Assembly: GCA_021234155.1 (NCBI GenBank)
Contig: JAJEKV010000041.1
Location: forward strand, 10,193,018-10,257,017
Direction: 5' to 3'
DNA: 64,000 bases
Origin: Isoetes taiwanensis
Lineage: Eukaryota > Streptophyta > Lycopodiopsida > Isoetales > Isoetaceae
Shown: positions 36,033-46,755 of the stretch, piece by piece
Layout of the letters: every line of letters starts with the position of its first letter
Numbering within the stretch: position 1 is the stretch's first letter
Made by a program: the position numbers and the translations under genes
The notes under the pieces: generated by a model
Seen by the model: only the letters and a program-made list of their open reading frames with translations
What the model was told of the DNA's origin: nothing
Databases searched by the model: none

Positions 36033-37224
36033 TTGGCTCGGGCATGTCGATTTGTGTTTAGATTAGTTTCATGTGTAGTTAAGATTAATCAGCGCATGCA
36101 ACCTATGCTTGGTATGGATTGCATGCGTTGTTACCAATGCGATGAGACCACTACGGTGATCTCTAGGGCGTGGTGTAATGTCAATGTAGGCATGACCGCG
36201 TTTCACCGGACCAGTGGAAGGTAGATTAGAAAGTCTACTTCGTCCCCGCGGAGTAGGCGACCTCGAAGAAAGGAGGTCATTAAGGAATGCATTGATAGGG
36301 AAAGGCACCTTTAGCCCCATATATGCTTTGATAGGGAGGAATCTATCCTTCAAGCCCCCCCGGGAAGAAGGATATCCTCCACTTGGCAACTAGAGGTGTA
36401 GGCATGGCGAGCGGCATATAGGCATATAGGCCTTTCTCCCCACGGCCATAATGGAAGATCCACCCTCTTCCTACGGAGATTAGCCATGCATCCATGTAGA
36501 TAGGTGGGGTGGTCACCATATAACCAAAATTTTTGTAATAATTAATAATAGGTAATTAATGTCGGCACTGCCTGGGCCTAGGCTCAGGAGGGCAAGGAGG
36601 TCGAAGAGCTGAAGGCTTGCAACACAAAATTTTGTATAATGTGTTGCAAGGGATGAAGAGTACCTTAGAAGTGTAAATTTTGTAGGAAATTGATAAACTT
36701 TGATAAACTTAAATGTTGTATTAAGTAAGGTTAATAATTACCTTGCGTGGATTAAGTTATGATGTGATAAGTTAATAGGATAACGAAATATTAATGTCTT
36801 AAACATTACCTTAGAGTAATTCTAATAATTAAGATAGTAAGTATGTAATTATAGATATTGTAAAATTAATGCAGGATTTTAAGGTGCGAAGACCTGCAAC
36901 ACAAATTTTGTTGGAATGTGTTGCAAGGAATGAAGAGTACCTTAAATAATAATTGTATATGAAAGTGTTCAATTGTGATAAACTAAATGTTGTGATAATA
37001 GAAACTAATAAGTACCTTATTTTAGTAGAAGTTCTTAATTGACAACTTATTTGATAATGTAATGGTAATAATGATTTAAAAATATTATCTTAAGGTAATC
37101 GTAATAAATGTGTAAGTATTATAGTAGTATATCGGTATGCATCGGGTTGATTGGGTTTAGGAAGATTCCAAGGTGGGGAGAACCCGATGTTTGCTTGACA
37201 AAGATCATTTCAAGGTGGGGAGAA
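36033..37224 (+). mobile_element. Truncated 3' end of a second gypsy copy (copy B), with duplicated polypurine tract
   Basis: Homologous in reverse to 20386-21239 of copy A: shared blocks include the tgcatgtagt-type start, gccatgcatccatgtagatag, and tgcaacacaaa. Homology begins abruptly after the 17-A tract, so pol and gag are missing. Polypurine tracts (CAAGGTGGGGAGAA) lie at 37169-37182 and 37211-37224, the second directly before the LTR. A block around cttgcaacacaaa is itself present twice, near 36616 and 36893. Confidence 0.85.
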
Positions 37225-38929
37225 TGTGGCGTTCGGCCACGGTATACGGCTCCCAGGGCGTATATTATGCTTGCCACGCGCCGCAGCGTACCGCCACCCC
37301 GGCCGACGCATGCCAACGTGTAGCCAAGTGGGTAGCCCTAGGGGCAACTTGCTAAGAATGTGCACTAGTATTAATGTGCACATTTTCCAATGTACACATT
37401 AATGTGGGCACACATTTCCATGTGGCCACTTGATGCCAAGTGGGCCATACCCATAGGTGCAATTAATGTGCACATTTTCCAATGTACACATTCATTAATG
37501 TGCACACATTTCCATGTGAGCACATTTGGGTGCCACACATTTCCATGTGGGCACATTTGGCCACCTAGCCCTTAAAGGCAAGTGGGCCCTTTTCCCACCA
37601 TCCCACATGCCTAAAGGGATAATTGGAAACCCTAACCACCCCTTGTCTATTTAAGTAGGAGAACTCTAACTTGCCCATTTTTTCTTTCTAGGGTTTTAGA
37701 GCTCGTTTTGGCTGCCTCAAGAGCCAAAAAAACCGCCTCCCGAACTTCTGTCGAGAACCTGCATCATTAGTTTTCCTTGATTCGAGCATTTCAAAGATGG
37801 TCGAGTTCGGTCGAGGAGGAGGAACTCAAGGATCGGGTATTTAGGCAATTTAGTAGTCTAAACCCCATTTCAGCCATCGAATCGATGGGTTTAGCCTCTT
37901 AAATTGCCCATAGCAGCCCTCTAGAACTCTAGATAGCGATTCTAACTAAAGAACCTAACTCTATGATATAGATTAGATCTTGTTCTTTAGTTCTTCCGTG
38001 ATGTATATGGATGATGTATCTCTGTGAACTCCTTGTATTGGGAAGGGGGGTAGAGACCTAAAAGCTTGGTAGTAGATGCTCCTAGATTAGCCTCTCTAGC
38101 ACACTATAGATCGCGGCACAAAGAGCCACACCAGGTTGTGGGTGAAGGGGCGGGGCGGCTTATAAGGAGGTTAGTGTTCTCGACTCTTGAGCGATCCCTA
38201 TGGTGTGTTAGTGCTTCCGGGGATCATTGTGACTAGGTCTAATGGCTTGCCACCTGCGTGTGGGCAAGGCATGGGCTCGACACTTACTAGTGAGGTGGTG
38301 AATATGACCTTCCATTGAGTTCAAGTCGAATACGGGCAAAGGCCCTCTAGTCACCTTGAGTCGGCATGGAGATCTCTCGAGGGAGTGATCCCTACCGCCC
38401 CATCGGGCCGGGGAGATGCAACCCGGATATAGCCCCCTTGGCTATGCATCCGTGAGGGCTCTGATCCCGAGTCCCAACACTTTTCAACCTACTCGCAAAG
38501 TGTGCTGGGAGGGGCGGATGGAGTGGACAACCCTATGCCATGTTCTTATGCCCGCCAAATCCATTGCCATGAATTACATGCGCGGGAACTCACGGGGACC
38601 CAAGCCCCTCGGTCCATCCTTGTGTCCAGGCCTTGGGTAGGATTTCCTCTATGCATTGTCTTGATCATTGTCTTTTTGCGGATGTGATGTGCCACCCGAG
38701 AAGGGTGGGTATATGTGTTGCTCTTATATACTGACATGTATGTTTACGCTTCCGCAGCTAGGTAGGCCCTGAGGGAGACGGGGTACAATGACCCTTTCAC
38801 TCTTCCCACTGGAACCCGTCACGGTTGCAGTGTTATGTGAAGGGCCCTGTATCGGCATGGAGCTGGTATGGGGGAAGAACTCCTGTTTGTATACGGTGAG
38901 TGCACCGTATGCGAGTAGGGGACGTCACA
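37225..38929 (+). repeat. 3' LTR of gypsy copy B (1705 bp)
   Basis: Starts TGTGGCGTTCGGCC directly after the polypurine tract and ends GACGTCACA. It contains tandem and palindromic blocks with cacatttccatgtg at about 37408-37550, and a central region (ttgtattgggaagggggg near 38031) shared with 40095. It carries no gene. Confidence 0.9.
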
Positions 38930-39392
38930 TTTTCAAGTAATTGGTAACCAAGATTATGCAATGTATATGTTCAAGGAGTAATTCTCAAAGTTTCCATGTC
39001 CTTAAAAAGGAATGCAAATACATTTATGGGCAAAAAGACTTTTACTCCATATTGCACTCCAACTCCCTCTGTTAATATTTTTCCAATCTCCTTTGCAAAT
39101 AAATGATGATATGCGGTCAATATTTGCATGTCATCAAGTGTTCTTGATAATAGAGTGAGATTTGGAGCATCCAATAATGTAAGTTTGCCCATCATACCCG
39201 CTGCGTTCATGTAATGATACTTATGAAATTAAATGCCATTATTTCTAAGAATTGACACAGACAAGGAAGGGAACAAGAGTCGACCAATACTAAAGTGATG
39301 AACCTCCAATAGGCTACTTATGCTTTTAGCTGGAACCTTATCGTTGAAATCTGAAGAACAAATGCAACTAGCATCTAGCTTAGGTTTGATGT
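38930..39392 (-). other. Spacer between two LTRs with an unrecognised minus frame
   Basis: Minus frames at 38971-39210 (MMGKLTLLDAPNLTLLSRTL, FLPINVFAFLFKDM) and 39229-39429 are protein-like and could be one exon with a frame change. I do not recognise them. The solo LTR interrupts the second frame. Confidence 0.3.
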
Positions 39393-40947
39393 TGTGGCGT
39401 TCGGCCATAATATCACGATCCGAATACATATATTATCTTTATGTCAATCACATGTCACAAATGACATGTACTTGAAGGTCGTAAAAGGTTGCACCTAGGG
39501 GGCAAGAGTTGCACCTAAGGGGGCAACCTCGAACATTATGCATGTTAAATAAACATACACAATTATAAACCCCATGGACCCCATTGCCAAGTGGCTAAAC
39601 CCCATTTGGCCAATGTCTAACCTAACCCTAAGGGTTTCTATATAAGGGCTTTCCCCTTAAACCCTAAACCTTTTCTTCTCTTTGCATTTAGGGTTTTCCT
39701 TGAGCTCCTCGCCTTCTCTCGCATTTAGGGTTCTCTTGAGCCATTCCGGCCAAGCTAAAACCCAAATTCGCATTGCCAGGCTCTGTAAAGCCGCCTTTGC
39801 ACAACAGATCGTCGAGTAGCAGCAGTCTTTAGCAGGATCAGAGGCGTAGATGCATTCCGAGGATCTGGGCGAATCGAAAAGTACCGGTGTCAGTCATTAC
39901 AGTGCAAAGCAGCCTTTTGGCTAGGCAATAAGCTAGTTTAGCATGTTAGTCCAAATAAGAGAGGCCTTCACAGGATCCCGAGATCATAAGCCCTAACAAA
40001 GGAACCTAACTCTGGATGTTTAGGTAGATAGATTAGATGTTCTTATTCATTTCAGTTCTGTGATGATGTTGGTATTTCACTCTGTGACCTCCATGTATTG
40101 GGAAGGGGGGTAGAGGTCTAAAGCCCGTGTAAATGAGATGATCCTAGTTAGCCCCATGCGGCACATGCACAAAGAGCCCGCTGGTTGTGGGTGGAGGGGC
40201 TAGGCCGATGAAAAAGGGGACTTGTCCCATCACCGAATGGTTCCTCCGGTGTGTAAAGCCTACTAGGAACCTTAGTGAGCTAGGCTTAATGGCTTGCCAC
40301 TAAGTGTGGGCAAGGCATGAGCTCGACACCTTTGGGCGACACGCGTAAGCCTTCCATGAGTTAAGTTGAATAAGGCAGCCCCTCTAGCCACATTGATGGG
40401 CATGCATGCCCACCGGAGGAGAGGTGACTCTCCTCTCTCTCTCATCGGGGCCCGGGGAGATGCAACCCGGTAGTAGCCCTCTTGGCTATGTACGGCGGGC
40501 TCTGCTTGGGTCCCAATACTTTTCAACCTACTCACCCAAAGTGTGCACCTGGAGGGCGGATGGTGTGGACTACCCTCAGCTATGATCTTATGCCGATAAA
40601 ATCCATTGCCATGAATTATATCCGCAATGACTTCGGAGGCCCAAGCCGTCGATCAAACCCCTTAGTCCGAGCCACAGGTAGGACTCCCCTTTGTTGTTAT
40701 TGATCATATTGATGTTGTTGTATATGTGGTGATTATGATGTGTTCACCCTTGAGGTGATTGTATTGATATATTGTATTATGTGCTCATGTTTATTCACGC
40801 CTTCCGGATGGAATTAGACCGAAGGAAGATGAGTGAATGACACATCCACTCTTCCCTTGCTGGCTCATTCCAATCGGGAGGGAGTCGTGGATGGCCCCCG
40901 CCAGTTTGGTCGGCGGGGGAATGCTCCATATACGATCTGACGTCACA
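39393..40947 (+). repeat. Solo LTR of the same gypsy family (copy C, 1555 bp)
   Basis: Starts TGTGGCGTTCGGCC and ends GACGTCACA, with the same internal blocks as copy B. No polypurine tract precedes it and no internal region follows it, so it is a solo LTR. The five bases on either side (gatgt and tggta) do not match, so the target-site duplication has decayed or the LTR arose by recombination between different insertions. Confidence 0.88.
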
Positions 40948-42853
40948 TGGTAGCCCGACACATCAAAGGAGCAAGTCATAAGCCCAGACACATGATATGG
41001 TTCTAGGCTAACCATAGGGCATATTCAGCTCAAAATATATCATTTAAGAGATGGAGCTTCAATTGTGATGAAATAGAATAGAGGCTCTCAAATCTTGGGG
41101 GTCTGTTTTTGGATATTTGAATTGAGGGGCTTCCTTTGCTTTTTGGATCGAGGTTTGAGGGAATTTGGTGGGATTTGTTTTGGTGCACCTCAAATTTCAA
41201 ATTGTTATTTGCAATGGTTTCGATGCACTTCCAATTTCAAACTTCTATTATTGTAAAGAAGAAAGTGGTAATCTCATTAATGTTTTCATCATTATTACTC
41301 TCATTAATGCTCTTGAGTCATTATTGCTTGATGTTTTTGCAAAGAGGTGCCACCTCATAATTAAATGCCATGTAGTAATGGGATTAAACAATAGGCATTT
41401 CACTCCTATTGGCCAATTTTCTCACGTGGGCTTTTTTTTTTTTTTTTTTTTTGAGACATTACGTTATCTCATCTGCACTCTAATGCATTTGTTGTGCTCT
41501 TTCATTGGGTCCCATGGGTCTATTTGTCTTCATGGACAATAAAACCCCGTCCCATCAACAACATTTTGCATTAACAAGAGAAGTAAACAGATAGGCAAGG
41601 AGTTAAAGATAAATAATAAGAGGAAGGTCTCAATAACTGTGGATCCATTGAGCAAATATATCAGGGGTTCGGAGGGGTAGATTACGATGGAATTGCTAAA
41701 TCTTACTGAACTCGGGATGAACCAAAAAAGTTCAGCCCTATTGTAAAAATTCAGGCCCAGATTCCACTACCAGAAGTCGCAGTTACCTCTGTGGCATCAA
41801 ATGCCTTAAAGAAATATCTACCCTAACAGGATGTATGATTCCACTACGGCAAAGGTAGTTCTTCCACAACAAGATCTACTCCGTTGTTTTGATTCGTGTC
41901 AAGATCCAGAGAGTGGCAATTGTTGCTGCTATAAAAAGACGGGAGGAATCCCCTGATAGTTAAGCTATTTATAGAATCCACATCCTTATCCGAAGCAAAA
42001 TCCGATGCTCAAATATCTCCGTTAGTGGAATCACAGAGAAGAAGATAAATTTTGGATGCTTTCGAACCAGTTGGCCCATCTTCAACTTCCGGGCATCTCA
42101 TTTGTTGGCCGATTGTTGCCATGGGCTATAGCAACGAATCTGTTACGAGACGGTAGATATAGATCTCGGGGCATGTTCTAAATTATCCAAGGCAGTGTGG
42201 GTCATCCAAGCTTTCTTAAGGCCCAAATTCCACTGCGTTGGCAGTTGTTGTGGAAACAAATCGGCGAGCCACACATCAGCTATAGGCGCCATTGTTGGGA
42301 TTCCACTGCAGGGTGGAAATCCCTGACGTGGAGTCAGATCTCTGAGTTTTTTGTGACGGGAAATGGACAACTGGCAGATTACTTGGAACTCGAATTTGAT
42401 AGGCAATCCCATGTAGGGACGCCAATTATAGATGATGAAGCAGATGAACACAGTTGAGTGGAATAGCATACAGATCACGAGGCAAGGATAAATATCTGGC
42501 GGCCAAACTGAGGAGCGTCAAGGAGGGTGCCACTCGGTTGGCCACGTCGGCTTTTTGGGCGGCTTTTATTTTTCTTCATAGCGATAAGAAAAATGCAACG
42601 GCCATGGTTCAAAGAGCAATACTGCCAGATCCAACCATCATCCGGCTACAAGATATGCCACCAGCTTCGAACCGTGATTGGAACCATGCATTCATGTTCT
42701 ATGAATGTTGTCAGGGTTTCTACTGCGCCCACGACGCCTTATGCGTGGAAAACGGAATTCGACAATTCCTGTAAGCAGGACCTTGAATTTTTCCTTCTTT
42801 TGTGCCTGAGTCTCTAACCCGTTTTTGTCTCAGCGAGGAAAAATGGGAATGAA
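40948..42853. other. Spacer upstream of the PPR gene
   Basis: No recognised gene. A run of about 22 T lies at 41432-41453 and may be the tail of a minus-strand retroposed sequence. Open + frames at 42197-42457 and 42454-42774 precede the PPR gene but show no PPR motif. A possible splice acceptor (TTGTCTCAG) lies at about 42825-42833, so a 5' exon of the PPR gene could lie upstream. Confidence 0.4.
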
Positions 42854-45223
42854 TTGGGAACTAAACCAACAGAATCTAAAGAAAACTCTCTCAAGGTTGA
42901 ACCTGACTGCAAATCTATTGTCGGCTTGGATCAAAAAAAGAACTGGAGACTTCTTATTGCAATTTACTGTAGGGATGGTCGTGTCAAAGACGCAGTAAGG
43001 CTTATTAAGCAAATCCAATCACAAGGTATGAAGCACGATAGGGAAATCCTTTTTACTGTTCTTAAAGCTTGTGCATCTCCTTCAGCTGCTGAGAGTGGTA
43101 GATACATCCATGAAATCATTCATGAAATTGGATGGGAATCAGATAATGCACTAGGGATAGCAATTGTACACATGTATGGCAAATGTGGTAACCTGGAAGA
43201 AGCCCGTAAGATGTTCAACAAATTGGATACTCTAAATGTAATATCTTGGACTGCTGTGATCACCATACATGCCAAACTTGGATGCAGCAAACAGGCTTTT
43301 GAGCTCTTCCATCATATGGTTGTGGCATACAAGAAACCTAACAAGGTTACCTTTGTCGGTCTCATGAGTGCATGTTACAGCCCTTTTCTTCTAGCTAAGG
43401 GAAAGATGGTTCATGCCTACATTGTGTATCATCGAATTGGCTCTGATTTGCTTTTGGAAAATGCTGTCATAAATATGTACACCAAGTGTGCATATGTGGA
43501 ACAAGCATACTCAATGTTTTCTAGAATGAAACAACGAGATCTGGTGTCCTGGAATTCTATGATCACAGCTTTCGCATGTTATGAAAATGGCAGGGAAGCT
43601 ATTCTTTGCTTCAAATCAATGATATATAATGGTTTGGAACCAAATGGAATCACTTTTGTTAATACTTTAGATTCAGTTACAACTCTTGCAGAGGGAAACT
43701 TCATCCATGCCCATGTCTTAAAAGATAGTAATTGTACTTTCCAATTAAATAACATTCTTCAGAATGCTATTCTTTCTATGTATAGCAAATGTGGTAGCCT
43801 GGAAAATGCATATTTGACATTTATTAGAGTTCATAAAAAGGATGTTATTTCATGGTCTTCTATCATTACTGCATATTCCCAACAAGGCTATTTACAAATT
43901 GTCTTTCAGCTCTTTCAACAAATGAAACAAGGTGGTATTCAACCAAATGAACTGACTTTTAGTAGTATCATATCAGCATGTGGACTGGTAGATGGTAAGA
44001 TGATCCATGCAGAGATTATCTTGAGGGAACTTGAAGCAGACCTCATCATTCAAAACGCCCTTCTTAACATGTACAGCAAGGGTGGAAGCCTGAAGGATTC
44101 TGAAAGGATGTTCAACATAATGCCTCAGGGAACTCTATTCTTGGACATCTCTCATTTGCATCATATGCTGACTATGGTTATACCAAGGAGGCCATGTATA
44201 TGTGGCAAGCAATGTTAGATTCAGAAGGTTCAGGGTTGAAACCAAACGAAATGACTTATCTCAGTATTCTTACTGCATGTGCAGCTGCAGGAGACATTGG
44301 AAAGAGTAAGCTAATCCATGCTTATCTTACTGGTTCCATTTTGGAATGTAGTTTAGTTCTCAGAAACTCCCTTATTAATATATGTATGGCAAGTGTGGCA
44401 GTTTAAAAGATGCACATCAGATATTTAACATGATCACTGAACCTGACATGGTATCATGGACAACCCTCATTTCAGTTTGTCAGGAGCAAGAATACTCTAG
44501 TTGTGCCCTTGAAATCTTTGATAAAATGGAAGGACATGTAAAATCTGGAGCTACAACTTTTAGCACCATTCTCTGTGCATGTGCTGATATGGAAAGATTA
44601 GCACTAGGCAAGCTGATTCACAGCAATATTCGTCACCAGGGTTTTGAATTAAATGTGTCTGTTGGGAACTCTTTAATTAGCATGTATGGGAAATGTGGCA
44701 GTTTATATGATGCTTGGCAGGCATTTGATGAAATGGACCATCAGAATTTAGTATCATGGGCGCCATTATTTCTGCAACTGCTCAACATGGTCATGGCATG
44801 CTGGCTGGAAGGCTCTTTCAAGAGATGCAGCAGGATGGTTTGAGGCCCAATGACATTAGTTTCGTTAGTATCCTCTCTGCCCACAGCCATGCGGGTCTTG
44901 TTGATGAAGGTTGCCTATACTTTTCCTCCATGTGGGGGGAATACGAAATTTTGCTAGGTGTTGAACATTATGTATGCATGGTTGATTTACTTGGCCGTGC
45001 AGGCTTATTGGATGAGGCGGAAAACTTCATTATCGGCATGCCATTTAGCCTAAGTGCTGCAGTTTGGAAATCCTTGGTGTCAACATGTATGATACATAAT
45101 AACACAGAACGGGCAAGGCATGCAGCTGGCTATGTCCTGCACTTGGACCCGGAAAATGCTTCAGCATATATAATGTTATCCAACATATATGCCACAGCAT
45201 ATAAGTGCCCTCTTGAAGGCTAA
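42854..45223 (+). pseudogene. Pentatricopeptide repeat (PPR, P/L/S class) gene with three frameshifts
   Basis: About 20 PPR motifs in tandem, a family that binds organellar transcripts for editing, splicing or stability. Recurrent signatures are VHMYGKCGNLEEARKMF, NVISWTAVITIHAK, NMYTKCAYVEQAYSMF, DLVSWNSMITAF, SMYSKCGSLENAY, PNELTFSSIISAC and LSNIYATAYK. Frame one runs 42854 to about 44130. It continues in a second frame to about 44380, a third to about 44760, and a fourth to 45223. The breaks fit a lost G in GGG near 44132, an extra AT near 44382, and a lost G near 44760. The region after the last motif lacks E, E+ or DYW domains. I see no clear targeting peptide. It is either a recent pseudogene or a real gene with assembly errors. 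Confidence 0.88.
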
Positions 45224-46755
45224 TGTATGTCAATGATTGACCAGTTCAATTATGCAATAGAGTCAAGCTCCAATTCTGATATGCCCTATGCCAGGGAGCA
45301 GGTTACACTGATTTTACCATACCTCCTGGTATATTGTGGCCTTTTGTGTTAGGCCAAGCAGCCAAAGGACACTTCCGACAGGGAGCGCACAAGGGTGATG
45401 GTGCTTATGTGGATTGTTTTATTGGATTGAATTCTTCTCAAGGCATGGTTTCATCAGATGCATAGATGTTTGGATTTACTCACTCATCAACCTGAATGGT
45501 TAAGACCCAGTTAAGACATGGCGTGTTCTGCAAATGTGGCATTTCGTATCCTTTTTTTTGCTTTAGCATTATATATTGTCTATATGCTAACAGATCTTCA
45601 ATGCTGTGAGTAGTCAAGCTTTGTGATAATATCTTAACTCAGTTGTACTAATTCCATGATGGACGGTTCTGATGTTGTATAGGAGCCAACGTCAGTGGCA
45701 TGTTCTCACCAGAACTTCCTAATTTTGATTTCCATACACCAAGAAGCATGTATTCAAGGCTGATTGGAGGGGCATCACTCATCCTGCAAAAAGATCCTTC
45801 ACAATTAGCGGGCCTTAGTTGATGCTGAACTTAGAAGACATCTTGGAATATCTTAAATATTCTTATACTTCCAAAGGCAATCGAGCTTTTTTTTTTGGTA
45901 CAATAACATATGTTAGGCATCCAAATGCTCTAAGATCTGATACAAATGGCTTCTTCCTCTTTTTTTGCAATGTAAACACTGTTTCTGCAGAGAATCAAGG
46001 TTGTAAATGCTTAGTGTATCTATTCTTCCTTTGCCAACCCATTCTTTTATGTGCATGTGACAATATCAATTATCTACTTATAATATCATCAAAGTGGTTT
46101 ACAAGCATACTCAATCACAAAAGGCACTTTCCTGCAGAACCCCATTCTCAATCATGAGTAAAACTCTTCAATCTTTGCTAAAAATCTCATCAATGGATCT
46201 TTAATACTGCAATAAATCCTGGTAACAAGATAAGTCAGATCCAGTAAAACGGAATGAATTTATAACGAACTAAGCACAAACAAATTGCAAAAAAATTATT
46301 CACCATAGTAAAACCAAACAAGCTCACCATCCACGTATACTCCATTATCAGAAACATGTCCCAATTTTCATTTCTCCATGATATTAACAAAAAAAACGCA
46401 GGTAGGGAAGTCCTTTGATAGTTCCAACTTTTGCAGCAACAAACATCCGGCGACAGTAAAAATGTTTCCATAAACTCAAGGACCATTAGGTAAAGCAGTT
46501 AGGCTTTGAGACAGGTATAAGGAAAGTTAAATGAACGAAGTAACTAGAAAAAATAAATCACCGTCATTAATTGAGAGTAGACTGTCCTTATATTTCATCT
46601 GAGCACAAGACAATATGTCTAGATTAGCCCACTTATAGGTGAAGCTAATGGTCAATGCAACGGCATCAATGGCGTAGAAATCAAATTGTAGACTATTAAT
46701 TTACATTTGCTGTAGCATATATCATTTTGCTTGACCCCATATTAAATATTCGAAT
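45224..46755. other. Spacer between the PPR and CWF19L2 genes
   Basis: AT-rich with only short frames, including + 45819-46157 with no known motif. The two genes converge, so this holds both 3' flanks. Confidence 0.5.

Noticed and set aside
45819-46157. 112-codon + frame as a gene between PPR and CWF19L2
   Set aside because: Low-complexity Phe/Leu/Cys content in AT-rich DNA and no motif.
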